Source: Merdimmobilis hominis
GTDB taxonomy: Bacteria; Bacillota; Clostridia; Oscillospirales; Ruminococcaceae
DNA: 64,000 nt
NCBI RefSeq assembly: GCF_021109255.1
Contig: NZ_JAJODG010000004.1
Reading direction: 5' to 3' (one strand)
The position numbers were made by a program, and so were the translations under genes. Shown one piece after another: positions 1-8,134 of this stretch; positions within the stretch are counted from its first letter, which is position 1, and each line of letters begins with the position of its first letter. The notes under the pieces were generated by a model. The model was not told where the DNA came from. It was given only the letters and a program-made list of their open reading frames with translations, and did not search any database.

Positions 1-255
1 TTTTTTGAAAACTTCTTTCAGGCCGCCAGGCCCGACCGCCGTTTCCTTTTGTCGTGTTGTCTCTCGCGAAACAGCTTAGTTATAATACCACACCCCTTCC
101 CTTATGTCAACTCTTTTTTGCAAAAAAATTGCGCAAAACTTACATTTCTTTCTTTTTTGCCACTTTATCGGGAGAGATACCTATTATATATAAACTATAT
201 CTCATCCTCCGTTGGCTTCTGCTATCGAAATGGAAGGGAAATCCAAATCTCCCTC
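1..255. other. AT-rich intergenic stretch, no gene seen
   Basis: AT-rich sequence upstream of a tRNA gene. The open frames here are short, have no ribosome site and resemble no family. Nothing beyond the tRNA promoter at its right edge can be supported. Confidence 0.5.
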
Positions 256-283
256 TTGCTTTTTTTCAAAACTGTGGTATACT
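256..283 (+). promoter_or_regulatory. Promoter of tRNA-Arg
   Basis: TTGCTT (256-261), a 16-base spacer, then TATACT (278-283). It lies about 24 bases before the first tRNA base, the distance expected for a sigma-A promoter driving a stable RNA. Confidence 0.6.
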
Positions 284-306
284 AGTACTGTTCTATTGAT
301 GGACAT

Positions 307-383
307 GTGCTCGTAGCTCAGCTGGATAGAGCGTTAGACTCCGACTCTAAAGGCCGCTGGTTCGAATCCAGTCGGGCACACCA
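307..383 (+). tRNA. tRNA-Arg (anticodon CCG)
   Basis: A full cloverleaf can be folded by eye. The acceptor stem is GTGCTCG/CGGGCAC (307-313 with 373-379, one G-U pair). The anticodon stem TTAGA/TCTAA encloses the loop CTCCGAC, giving anticodon CCG, which reads CGG (Arg). The T arm contains GGTTCGAATCC. The 3' CCA (381-383) is encoded. It has its own promoter and a strong terminator directly after it. Confidence 0.93.
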
Positions 384-385
384 CG

Positions 386-423
386 TCGCCGCAAGCGGTT
401 TACCGTTTGCGGCGATTTTTTTG
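386..423 (+). terminator. Intrinsic terminator of tRNA-Arg
   Basis: A 13-bp stem (386-398 with 403-415), loop TTTA, followed by a run of T (416-422). Confidence 0.85.
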
Positions 424-680
424 AAGTCACCGCGCGCTCATCTTGCTGCGGCTCCTTTTCAAATCGAACCCGCTTCGCCGGACTTCGATTTGGTTTCGGG
501 TGCGAACCTGTGAAAATTGATTTTGACTGCTTATTGCAATGAAAACCCACATGAACTTTGTTGTTCTTGCGGGTTCTTTTTGCGTTTAGGCGCCTTTGGG
601 CCCATCATGAATCCCGGCCTATATCCATAGGGGATCCCCAGACAGCTTCCCTTTCTTGTATCCGCCCCGAACCTGTGCCC
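424..680. other. Intergenic, no gene supported
   Basis: No ORF with a ribosome site. A weak AACCC...GGGTTCTTTTT hairpin lies near 545-587 and could be a second terminator on the + strand. Otherwise nothing recognised. Confidence 0.4.
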
Positions 681-709
681 TTGACTTTCCCTGAGGATGT
701 TGCTAAAAT
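681..709 (+). promoter_or_regulatory. Promoter of the radical SAM operon
   Basis: TTGACT (681-686), 17-base spacer, TAAAAT (704-709), about 40 bases before the GTG start at 751. Confidence 0.6.
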
Positions 710-750
710 AGCCTTATAAAGAACATTTGTTCTATAAGGGAGCGATTACA

Positions 751-2049
751 GTGAATATCCTGGAAAAACTGACCATCCTGTCCGACGCCGCCAAATACGA
801 TGCGGCCTGCACCTCCAGCGGGGCCACCCGGACAGCCCGGCCCGGCTCCATCGGCAGCTGTGAAGCCAGCGGCATCTGCCACAGCTTTTCGGCGGATGGG
901 CGGTGCATCTCCCTATTGAAAGTCCTCCTCTCCAACGACTGCGCCTATGACTGCAAATACTGTGTCAACCGCCGCTCCGGCGACACCCCTCGAGCCACCT
1001 TTGAACCCCGGGAGCTGGCCGACCTCACCCTGCAGTTCTATCGCCGCAACTATATCGAAGGGCTGTTTTTGAGCTCCGGCGTAGTGAAGAACCCCGACTA
1101 TACCTGTGAACAGATGATCGAGGTCTTGCGGATTCTGCGCGATGAATACCAGTTCGCCGGTTACATCCACTGCAAAGCCATCCCGGGGGCGGACAGTGCC
1201 CTTATCGCCCGGATGGGCCTGCTCGCCGACCGGATCAGCGTCAACATCGAGTTCCCCTCCCAGGCGAGTTTACAGATGCTGGCCCCCGCCAAAACCAAGG
1301 AACGGATTTTAGGCCCTATGAAGCTGATTTCCACCTCCATCCAGCAAAACAGCCGGGAAATCGTCCAGTACCGCCACTCCCCCAAATTTGCCCCAGCCGG
1401 CCAAAGCACCCAGATGATTGTAGGCGCCACGCCGGAAAGCGATCTGCAAATCCTCACCCTCACCCAGGCGTTGTACCGCAAATACCATTTAAAAAGGGTG
1501 TTTTTTTCCGCCTATATCCCGGTGCAGGAGGATTCCTGCCTCCCCGCCCTAGATACCAAGCCGCCCCTCCTGCGGGAGCACCGGCTGTACCAGGCAGATT
1601 GGCTTTTGCGGTTCTATGGGTTCGATGCCAAAGAGCTGCTGGACGAGAGGCACCCCAACTTCAATCCCCTTCTAGACCCCAAGTGCAGCTGGGCGGTGAG
1701 CCACCTGGACCAATTCCCGGTGGAGGTCAACACCGCCCCTTATGAGCTGCTTTTGCGGGTGCCGGGCATCGGGGTGAAAAGCGCCGGCCGGATCCTCACC
1801 GCCCGCCGCCACTGCCGGCTGGATTTTGCCGGCCTCAAAAAGCTGGGGGTGGTGCTCAAGCGGGCCCAATACTTCCTCACCTGCGGGGGGAAGATGGTGG
1901 AGGGCCTCCACTTCTCCCCCGACGGGGTGCTGCGAGGGCTGCTGCTCTCCCAGGGGGCCCCCCAGGAGCCGGTAGAACAGCTCTCCCTCTTCGCCCCCAA
2001 ACTTCCCACTAGAGAGGATGTGGTCTCGTGTTTAACCGGCCAGCTTTAG
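751..2049 (+). CDS. Putative DNA modification/repair radical SAM protein
   Basis: 432-residue radical SAM enzyme of the TIGR03916 type. The [4Fe-4S]/SAM motif C-A-Y-D-C-K-Y-C (CX3CX2C) is at residues 64-71. The C-terminal part carries a helix-hairpin-helix-like stretch (PYELLLRVPGIGVKSAGRIL), typical of DNA-binding repair proteins. GTG at 751 is preferred over an upstream ATG at 727 because AAGGGAG sits 8 bases before it. The last 22 bases overlap the next gene, a TIGR03915 protein, and the two families are known to occur as a pair. The reaction is not established; a DNA repair or base-processing role is inferred from the partner's uracil-DNA-glycosylase linkage in other bacteria. Confidence 0.85.
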   Translation: MNILEKLTILSDAAKYDAACTSSGATRTARPGSIGSCEASGICHSFSADGRCISLLKVLLSNDCAYDCKYCVNRRSGDTPRATFEPRELADLTLQFYRRNYIEGLFLSSGVVKNPDYTCEQMIEVLRILRDEYQFAGYIHCKAIPGADSALIARMGLLADRISVNIEFPSQASLQMLAPAKTKERILGPMKLISTSIQQNSREIVQYRHSPKFAPAGQSTQMIVGATPESDLQILTLTQALYRKYHLKRVFFSAYIPVQEDSCLPALDTKPPLLREHRLYQADWLLRFYGFDAKELLDERHPNFNPLLDPKCSWAVSHLDQFPVEVNTAPYELLLRVPGIGVKSAGRILTARRHCRLDFAGLKKLGVVLKRAQYFLTCGGKMVEGLHFSPDGVLRGLLLSQGAPQEPVEQLSLFAPKLPTREDVVSCLTGQL

Positions 2050-2801
2050 TCTACCGCTGCGACGGCACCTTGGACGGCCTCCTCTGCTGCGTCTTTGAAA
2101 GTTATGTCCGCAAAGAAGAGCCCATGGATATATTGGAAGAAGAGGGGACCCTTTTCCCCTGCCGGGAAATTGAGACAGACCCTCAGAAGGCGGCCCGGGT
2201 GGCCCGCTCCCTTCTCAAAATCTCCCAGCGGGTGTTCGACCTGGTCCAGGAGGGGATGCTCTCCGCCATGCCCGGCCGGGGAATGGTGGTCTACCGCTTC
2301 ATCCGCCTCGCCTATCAGGTGGGGGACAAGGCAGCGATGCTCCTCACCAATGACACTGTCGCCACCCTCCATCGCTGGACCAGTCAACTGCGCCACGAGG
2401 CACACCTCTACACCGGGTTTGTCCGGTTCACCGACTGGCAGGGGGCGTTGGTGGCAAAAATTGAGCCCAAAGGCCAGGTCCTCCCCCTGATAGCCGGTCA
2501 CTTTGCAGGCCGCTACCCGGGGGAACGGTTTTTGATCTTCGACGCTGTCCACCGCATGGCCCTAGTCCACCAGCCGGGCCGCACAGCCATCCTTCTGGTG
2601 GAGGATCTGGAACTTCCCCCAACCACCCCGGAGGAGGCACAGTGCCGCCGGCTATGGCGGGCTTATCATCAAGCCATCTCCATCCAGGAGAGGGAGAATC
2701 CCCGTGCCCAGCGGGGCCATCTCGCCTTGCGGTACCGGGGGCAGATGACCGAGTTCCAGCCAGACGATCCCTCTGGATCCCCGCCAAAGGCGTTCCCCTA
2801 A
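2028..2801 (+). CDS. TIGR03915 family putative DNA repair protein
   Basis: 257 residues, GTG start at 2028 with AGAGAGG ten bases upstream. The opening (ALVYRCDGTLDGLLCCVFE) is the hallmark of the TIGR03915/DUF4130 family. In many bacteria this domain is fused to or located beside a uracil-DNA glycosylase-like domain; here it stands alone and is translationally coupled (22-base overlap) to the radical SAM gene. The two probably form one functional unit acting on DNA. The exact substrate is unknown. Confidence 0.82.
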   Translation: MFNRPALVYRCDGTLDGLLCCVFESYVRKEEPMDILEEEGTLFPCREIETDPQKAARVARSLLKISQRVFDLVQEGMLSAMPGRGMVVYRFIRLAYQVGDKAAMLLTNDTVATLHRWTSQLRHEAHLYTGFVRFTDWQGALVAKIEPKGQVLPLIAGHFAGRYPGERFLIFDAVHRMALVHQPGRTAILLVEDLELPPTTPEEAQCRRLWRAYHQAISIQERENPRAQRGHLALRYRGQMTEFQPDDPSGSPPKAFP

Positions 2802-2818
2802 AAACATCTATGTTTGAG

Positions 2819-2858
2819 GCGCCTCTCCCCGTATGTGCGGGGGGAGGCGCTTCTTTTC
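2819..2858 (+). terminator. Terminator of the radical SAM operon
   Basis: A 12-bp GC-rich stem (2819-2830 with 2839-2850, one G-U pair) followed by TTCTTTTCC. Confidence 0.7.
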
Positions 2859-2992
2859 CTTTCTCATACCAGGATTCTCAACCACCTTTCCTCTGTTGTT
2901 CATTCAGCCGTCAAACCCACCGGATATCTTTAGACCTGTAACCAACCGGCAGACAGCAAAAAAATTGAACGATAGAATAAGGAGGTTTCACC

Positions 2993-3718
2993 ATGGCCAC
3001 ATACCAAGATGTGTTCGCACGGTATGAGAAAAAATACAAGCTGACCCTCAGCCAATATGCGGCCCTGCGCCGCTGGCTTCAAGACCGGATGGAAGTGGAT
3101 TCCTACGGCCTTCACACCATCTGCAACATCTACTACGATACCCCGGATTTCCAGCTGATCCGCACTTCCCTGGAAAAACCTGTCTACAAAGAAAAACTCC
3201 GCCTGCGTAGCTACGGCGTCCCCGGTGGAGACACCCCGGTGTTTGTGGAGCTGAAAAAGAAATTGGATGGGGTGGTGTATAAGCGCCGGGTCTCCCTCCC
3301 TCTGCGGGAGGCGAAGCGGTACCTGGCCTATGAGGGCCGTCCGGATCTGGATTGCCAAATCCTCCGGGAGATCGACTGGGCACTGGCCCGCTACCCGCTG
3401 GAGCCCAAAGCCTTTATCGCCTATGACCGCATCGCCCTCTTTGGGCGGGAGGACCCCGACCTGCGCATCACCTTCGACTGCAACCTCCGCTGGCGGGACG
3501 CGTTCCTAGACCTTTCCCAAGGGGATTGGGGGCAGCCCCTCCTAGACAAACAGGAAATCCTGATGGAGGCAAAACTCCCTGCCGCCATGCCCCTGTGGCT
3601 CAGCCACGTGTTAGACCGCCTCCAAATCCGGCAGACTTCCTTTTCCAAATACGGCGCCTGCTATCAGCAGAACCTGTTCCCAGCACTTTTATCAACAGGG
3701 GGGATTTGTGTTGCTTAA
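2993..3718 (+). CDS. VTC-domain polyphosphate polymerase-like protein
   Basis: 241 residues beginning at ATG 2993 with AAGGAGG at 2979-2985. The fold signature of VTC domains (CYTH-like tunnel enzymes) is visible: YEKKYKLT near the N-terminus, NIYYDTPDF, KLRLRSYG, VFVELKKK and VYKRR, all basic or acidic tunnel-lining motifs. Eukaryotic VTC4 makes inorganic polyphosphate from ATP; bacterial stand-alone VTC proteins are assumed to act similarly but this is unproven. It is the first gene of a three-gene operon with DUF4956 (11-base overlap) and a beta-helix lipoprotein, a combination recurring in Firmicutes that suggests an envelope role. Confidence 0.85.
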   Translation: MATYQDVFARYEKKYKLTLSQYAALRRWLQDRMEVDSYGLHTICNIYYDTPDFQLIRTSLEKPVYKEKLRLRSYGVPGGDTPVFVELKKKLDGVVYKRRVSLPLREAKRYLAYEGRPDLDCQILREIDWALARYPLEPKAFIAYDRIALFGREDPDLRITFDCNLRWRDAFLDLSQGDWGQPLLDKQEILMEAKLPAAMPLWLSHVLDRLQIRQTSFSKYGACYQQNLFPALLSTGGICVA

Positions 3719-4388
3719 CTCCTTTTTTGCCCGTGTAACCCAAGATTCCATCACCCTCCCCGGCGTGCTGCTCTGCACTGGGGTCTCCCTCCTGCTGGGA
3801 GTGCTGATCGCCCTCATTTACATGCGCCAGGCCCGGTATACGAAAAGTTTTGCCGTCACCCTGGCCCTACTGCCTGCCATGGTAGAGATTGTCATCCTCC
3901 TGGTCAACGGTAACCTAGGCACCGGTGTGGCGGTGGCGGGGGCTTTCGGGCTGGTGCGGTTCCGCTCCCTGCCCGGCAGCGCCCGGGAGATCGGCAGCCT
4001 CTTTTTCGCCATGGCCATCGGCCTTGCCACCGGCATGGGCTATCTGGGATATGCCATCCTATTTTTTCTTCTAATCGGCGCGGCCATGCTCCTGCTGGGC
4101 AGCTGCTCCTTCGGCGAGGCCAAGGACGATGTCCGGGAGCTGAAAATCACCATCCCCGAAAGCCTTGACTACGACGGGATCTTTGACGATCTCTTTGCCA
4201 AATACACCCGAAGTGCCGTCCTGGACCGGGTGAAAACCACCAACATGGGCAGCCTCTACGAATTGACCTACCGGGTGGAGCTGGACGGCGGCGCCATCCC
4301 CAAGGCTTTTTTGGATGAGCTGCGCTGCCGCAACGGCAACCTGACCATCCTCTGCGGCCGGGTCTCCACCAACCGGGAAGAGCTGTAA
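3708..4388 (+). CDS. DUF4956 domain membrane protein
   Basis: 226 residues, GTG start inside the end of the VTC gene. Three to four hydrophobic segments fill residues 18-140, with the conserved loop GAFGLVRFRSLPGSAREI between them, diagnostic for DUF4956. The C-terminal 90 residues are a soluble cytosolic domain. The family has no established activity; its constant partnership with VTC proteins suggests that it is the membrane partner of the polymer-forming enzyme. Confidence 0.85.
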   Translation: MLLNSFFARVTQDSITLPGVLLCTGVSLLLGVLIALIYMRQARYTKSFAVTLALLPAMVEIVILLVNGNLGTGVAVAGAFGLVRFRSLPGSAREIGSLFFAMAIGLATGMGYLGYAILFFLLIGAAMLLLGSCSFGEAKDDVRELKITIPESLDYDGIFDDLFAKYTRSAVLDRVKTTNMGSLYELTYRVELDGGAIPKAFLDELRCRNGNLTILCGRVSTNREEL

Positions 4389-4411
4389 CCCACAAAAGGA
4401 GGGTATTTATA

Positions 4412-6361
4412 ATGAAACTAAACCGACTCATCGCCGCTCTGGGGGCTGTTCTTCTGCTCCTCCCCACTTTGGCGGGGTGTGCGCAGAACCCAGGGCAAAC
4501 ATCATCATCCTCCCCTTCCGCTTCCCCCTATGAAGCACCGGAGGTCTCCATCCAATGGGATGAGGCCACCGCCACCAAAATAACCCTGTCCGGCGGCACT
4601 GCTCAGTGCGGGAGCTCTGCCGTCTCGGTGGATGGAGGAGTTATCACCATCCAAACAGCGGGGGACTACCTCATCTCCGGTGAACTGACCGACGGGCAGA
4701 TCGTGGTGGACGCAGGCAAGGAGGATACAGTCCGGCTGATATTGTCCAATGCCTCTATCTCCTGCTCGGACAGCGCGGCCATCTACGCCAGGCAGGCTGG
4801 CCAGACGGTGGTCCTGCTGGCAAGCGGAACCCAAAACACCCTTTCCGACGGGGCAGACTACACCTATGCCGAGGGAGAGGATGAACCGGACGCCGCCCTT
4901 TTTGCCAAAGATGACCTGACCATCGCCGGGGAAGGCGCCCTCCAGGTGACCGGAAACTACAACAACGGCATTGGCACCAAGGACAACCTGGTGATTCAGG
5001 GGGGCAGCTTGGCCATTGCCGCAGCAAACGACGGTCTGCGGGGTCGGGATTCGGTCACCGTCCTGGGCGGGGAAATTTCCATCGACGCCGGAGGCAACGG
5101 TATCCGGTCCAACAACGACGAGGACCCGGAAAAAGGCTGGATTTCCCTTTTGGGCGGGGACTTCACCATCACCGCAGGGCAGGACGGCATTCAGGCGGAA
5201 ACCAATCTCACCATCTCTGGCGGCACCTACGCCATCACCACCGGGGGTGGGGCGGAATCCGTCGGGCACACCTCCGGCGGGGATCCTCCGGCAGCCCAGC
5301 CCGGCAGACAGGGTGAGGCGGGAACTCCCCCTGCTAAACCCCAAGGAGATGCCGCACTCAGCGGGGAATCAGCCTCCCTCCCCAGCCTCCCCGCTCCGAT
5401 GGCATCCCCCACTTTGGAAGATAGCTCTGCCTCCGACAGCTGCAAGGGGTTAAAAGCCGGCTCCTCCCTTGCTGTCACTGGCGGCGACTTCCAGCTGGAC
5501 TGCGCCGACGACGCGGTCCATACAAACGGTGATTTAACGGTGGAGAGTGGGGCTTTTGCCATCTCTACAGGAGATGACGGCTTCCACGCCGACGGGGCTC
5601 TCACCATCAACGGCGGAACTATCTCCATCCTCCAAAGCTACGAAGGGCTGGAGGGCTCCACTGTCGAAATAAACGGGGGCGACATCCAGCTCACTGCCAG
5701 CGATGATGGGGTCAATGCGGCAGGCGGCAGCTATGGGGACAACTGGGACAGCTTCCGCGCCGACGGCAGCCACTTCGTCCGCATCACCGGCGGAACCCTC
5801 TGGGTGGATGCTCAGGGCGACGGGCTGGATTCCAACGGCGGCCTCTACCTGGATGGGGGAACGGTGTTGATCAGCGGCCCCACCGGGAACGGCAATGGCG
5901 CCTTGGACTACGACGGAGAATGCCTGGTCACTGGCGGCGTGCTGCTTGCCGCCGGCAGTTCCGGAATGGCCCAGGGGCCCAGCGCCAGCTCCAACCAAAA
6001 CTCCCTGATGATCACCTTCTTGGAAAGCCAGGCTGCCGGCACCTTGGTCAACCTGTCGGATAGCCAAGGGCGGTCCATTCTCACCTTTGCCCCTTCCAAG
6101 GCGTTTCAGTCCCTGGTCATCAGCAGTCCTGAACTGGTTCAGGGGGAGGAATATACCCTCTCCACCGGCGGCAGCTGTGAGGATGGCCAAAATGGCTACT
6201 ACGGCTCGGGCGTCTATACAGGCGGCACCAAGTTGTGTCAAGTCACCCTATCCGACACCATGACCACCATCTCCAGTGATGGCACTGTCCTCTCAGGGAA
6301 TATGGGGGGCGGCTTTGGTGTCGGCAGGGGGAACCGCGGCCAGCGCCCCGCCAACGGGTAA
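4412..6361 (+). CDS. Carbohydrate-binding beta-helix lipoprotein (Cthe_2159-like)
   Basis: 649 residues, ATG after an AAAGGAGGG site. The signal peptide ends in the lipobox LAGC with Cys23, so the mature protein is a surface lipoprotein. The body consists of repeated Gly/Asp-rich turns (GGxxxI, DGIQAE, NGIGTKDNL, DGLDSNGGL), as in the DUF4353 family whose member Cthe_2159 is a right-handed beta-helix binding acidic polysaccharide. A Pro/Ser/Gly-rich linker lies around residues 285-345 and the C-terminus is Gly/Arg-rich. As third gene of the VTC-DUF4956 operon it may bind an extracellular polymer; that link is inference. Confidence 0.83.
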   Translation: MKLNRLIAALGAVLLLLPTLAGCAQNPGQTSSSSPSASPYEAPEVSIQWDEATATKITLSGGTAQCGSSAVSVDGGVITIQTAGDYLISGELTDGQIVVDAGKEDTVRLILSNASISCSDSAAIYARQAGQTVVLLASGTQNTLSDGADYTYAEGEDEPDAALFAKDDLTIAGEGALQVTGNYNNGIGTKDNLVIQGGSLAIAAANDGLRGRDSVTVLGGEISIDAGGNGIRSNNDEDPEKGWISLLGGDFTITAGQDGIQAETNLTISGGTYAITTGGGAESVGHTSGGDPPAAQPGRQGEAGTPPAKPQGDAALSGESASLPSLPAPMASPTLEDSSASDSCKGLKAGSSLAVTGGDFQLDCADDAVHTNGDLTVESGAFAISTGDDGFHADGALTINGGTISILQSYEGLEGSTVEINGGDIQLTASDDGVNAAGGSYGDNWDSFRADGSHFVRITGGTLWVDAQGDGLDSNGGLYLDGGTVLISGPTGNGNGALDYDGECLVTGGVLLAAGSSGMAQGPSASSNQNSLMITFLESQAAGTLVNLSDSQGRSILTFAPSKAFQSLVISSPELVQGEEYTLSTGGSCEDGQNGYYGSGVYTGGTKLCQVTLSDTMTTISSDGTVLSGNMGGGFGVGRGNRGQRPANG

Positions 6362-6377
6362 ATCCCCCACCAACCGG

Positions 6378-6417
6378 CAAGGCCCTCCCAGAATGCACTG
6401 GGAGGGCCTTGTTTTTG
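6378..6417 (+). terminator. Terminator of the VTC operon
   Basis: A 13-bp stem CAAGGCCCTCCCA with TGGGAGGGCCTTG, then TTTTT. Confidence 0.85.
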
Positions 6418-6419
6418 TA

Positions 6420-6898
6420 TTAGGGGTTGGGGGTCACCTCGCGCAGGCAACTTTCCACAAACTCCGCCAGATGCTGGATGATCTGGGCGGTTTCTTCCAC
6501 GGAACAACCCATCCGCAAATAGCGCTGGGCGATGACCTTCATGGATTCCCCGATCTCGATGATGTGGCCATCCGGGTCAAAAATCCGGGCGACCCTCTGC
6601 TGCCACTCATGCTTTTTGGGAGGATGAACCTGCTCCACCTCTGGGTAGGCGGCCAGCTTTTCCAAAAAGGCGTCAAAGTCCTCCACCTCAAAATAGAGTT
6701 CCATATTGCGGGGCCGCCAAACCATCGTCTCCTTGGGGATATCCAGCAGCCAGTCTAAACCTTCTTGAACGGCGAACCCGCCGCTGACGGTGACATTTCG
6801 CCCCAAGTCCATTTCGACCTTTTGGTCAAACAGCTCCCCATAGAACTTCTTGGACGCTCCACGTCCTGGACAGCCAGCAAGGGCAGTTGAAATTTCAA
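6420..6898 (-). pseudogene. VOC (glyoxalase/bleomycin-resistance) family protein, frameshifted
   Basis: The in-frame part from 6812 down to 6420 is the C-terminal three quarters of a VOC-fold protein (MELYFEVEDFDAFLEKL, RIFDPDGHIIEIGES). The missing N-terminus is present upstream in another frame: from TTG 6898 the sequence reads LKFQLPLLAVQDVER, and after one shift near 6854 continues SKKFYGELFDQKVEMDLG into the main frame. This is the classic VOC opening, so one base appears to be lost at the GAGCGTCCAAG stretch. Repaired length would be about 159 residues, normal for the family. Either a real inactivation or a sequence error. Metal-binding VOC proteins act on many substrates; none can be assigned here. 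Confidence 0.75.
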
Positions 6899-6914
6899 GC
6901 AGTCCCTCTTCTTT

Positions 6915-7151
6915 CTACCGTTTGTCCTCCCATTCCCCGGGGAAACAGACTGCCAGGAATTTGGCCATCAAGGGGATATAGGTGGCGATAAATACCCCCA
7001 CTGCCCCAAAGGCCAGGGGCTTTTTCCATCTGGCTGGCGCCGCCGCCCCCAGGAGAATGCCCATGGCGCACAGGCAGAGTTTCAGCAATGCCAAGTCCTT
7101 CCAATCGCACTCCCGAATGTACTGGTCGGCTAGGTCAAACAGGTATCTCAT
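6915..7151 (-). CDS. Small two-helix membrane protein (phosphate-permease-like family)
   Basis: 78 residues starting at ATG 7151 behind AAAGGAGGG. Pattern: MRYLFDLADQYIRECDWKD, then two hydrophobic segments (LALLKLCLCAMGILLGAA and KPLAFGAVGVFIATYIPLM). Proteins of this type are widespread in Clostridia and are often labelled 'permease of phosphate ABC transporter' without experimental support. No transport motif is visible; function unknown. Confidence 0.75.
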   Translation of the reverse strand: MRYLFDLADQYIRECDWKDLALLKLCLCAMGILLGAAAPARWKKPLAFGAVGVFIATYIPLMAKFLAVCFPGEWEDKR

Positions 7152-7385
7152 GGGAAGGCCCTCCTTTTTGGGGTTGTGCCGGGGGTGACCCCGACGAGGT
7201 GGTTTTTGTGAGGATGCACCCGCTATGGGGAACCGTCTTTTCTTTAGTATAGCATAAGTCCCCTTCCAGAGGACAGCCTCGCTGCAAATTTCCCCTGGCA
7301 ATGGTTCCCTCTTGCTGTTGAGGGGCAGCACAAACCCTGGCGGCGCTTTTGGGAAAGCAAACACCCACAACAAATCGGCTGCATA

Positions 7386-7424
7386 CAACAAAAAGCTCCC
7401 CTGAGGGCCATCCCCCCGGGGAGC
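7386..7424 (-). terminator. Terminator of yjdF
   Basis: Read on the minus strand, GCTCCCC (7424-7418) pairs with GGGGAGC (7401-7395), and the stem is followed by TTTTTG. Confidence 0.6.
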
Positions 7425-7430
7425 CAGGCG

Positions 7431-7850
7431 TTACCGCCCTTTGTGTTTTTCCTTTTTCTTCTGTTGCCGCAGGGCAAAAAGCCGTTGCCTTTCCTCTTCG
7501 GTCCTGGTTTTGCGGGCCAAAAGGCGGCTCTGTTTCCCCGCCTCCTGCTGGGCTTTCACCGCCTGCTGGGCCTTGGTGCCCACCCCTTTGGTTTGCAGCT
7601 GCCCCTTTACCTGCCTCTGCACACGCTTGGGGTTTTTGCCAAGGTCCTTGGGGGCCTGGGCTTCCACTGGCGGCCCAAACCGCAGCTTTCCCCAGTGGTT
7701 TAAAAAGTAGGCGTAGATCTCGCACTCCTTGGGCTCTTTGCCAAAGACCACTTTAGCAGCCCGCAGTCGCCCGCATTCCATGCGTTGGTACACCGCCACC
7801 CAAAAGGGGTCTTCAAAAAACACCGTGAGGCTGGCACTTGTGGATTCCAT
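7431..7850 (-). CDS. yjdF: YjdF family protein (DUF2992)
   Basis: 139 residues from ATG 7850, preceded by GGGAGGA. The N-terminal 65 residues (SLTVFFEDPFWVAVYQ, KVVFGKEPKECEIYAYFLNHW) match the YjdF/DUF2992 family. The C-terminal half is highly basic and Gln/Lys-rich, ending in a KKKEKHKGR tail, typical of the family. In Bacillus subtilis yjdF is controlled by a riboswitch that binds azaaromatic compounds, and its product is assumed to deal with such toxins. A matching structured leader lies directly upstream here. The biochemical activity is not known. Confidence 0.88.
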   Translation of the reverse strand: MESTSASLTVFFEDPFWVAVYQRMECGRLRAAKVVFGKEPKECEIYAYFLNHWGKLRFGPPVEAQAPKDLGKNPKRVQRQVKGQLQTKGVGTKAQQAVKAQQEAGKQSRLLARKTRTEEERQRLFALRQQKKKEKHKGR

Positions 7851-7969
7851 CCTAACATTCCTCCCATTTTTGCATGCTCTTGAGAACGGACAACCCATGG
7901 GAGGGCAGGTTACTGACAGGGGATGGCCCTGCGCCCGGACTACCAACCGGGCTGTGTTTTTATCTCTGC
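7851..7969 (-). promoter_or_regulatory. Probable yjdF riboswitch (azaaromatic-sensing leader)
   Basis: About 119 nt of transcribed leader precede yjdF. On the minus strand CCCGGTTGGTAGTCCGGG forms a hairpin near the 5' side. The segment complementary to 7897-7904 (CCTCCCAT in the RNA) is an exact 8-base complement of the ribosome site ATGGGAGG (7867-7860). This is an anti-Shine-Dalgarno pairing expected for a translational switch. Assignment to the yjdF RNA class rests on gene context and this architecture, not on a covariance search. Confidence 0.65.
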
Positions 7970-7975
7970 AACCCT

Positions 7976-8004
7976 ATTGTATCGGTTTTTTCCCCTTGCT
8001 GCAA
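7976..8004 (-). promoter_or_regulatory. Promoter of yjdF
   Basis: On the minus strand TTGCAG (8004-7999), 17-base spacer, TACAAT (7981-7976). Confidence 0.6.
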
Positions 8005-8016
8005 CTGACGGATACG

Positions 8017-8049
8017 TACAAAAATAGTACCTGTGCCACTATTTTTGTA
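8017..8049. repeat. 12-bp perfect inverted repeat between divergent promoters
   Basis: TACAAAAATAGT (8017-8028) and ACTATTTTTGTA (8038-8049) with a 9-base spacer. It sits between the -35 boxes of the yjdF promoter and the NUDIX promoter, so it could be an operator for either direction. No cognate regulator is adjacent. Confidence 0.6.
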
Positions 8050-8064
8050 AAAGCCCCTTCTCCA

Positions 8065-8093
8065 TTTACTTTTTCCCAGGGATTTTGTACAAT
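8065..8093 (+). promoter_or_regulatory. Promoter of the NUDIX gene
   Basis: TTTACT (8065-8070), 17-base spacer, TACAAT (8088-8093), about 42 bases before the ATG at 8135. Confidence 0.55.
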
Positions 8094-8134
8094 GAAAGAA
8101 AACGGGCGCTGCCCAGTCAGACGAGGTGTCCCCT

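Noticed and set aside
307..550. Open frames over the tRNA (LVAQLDRA... on +, WIRTSGL on -)
   Set aside because: These are well-known translation artefacts of tRNA genes, not proteins.
8126..8134. GTG 8126 as start of the NUDIX gene
   Set aside because: It overlaps the ribosome site GAGGTG; ATG 8135 has correct spacing.
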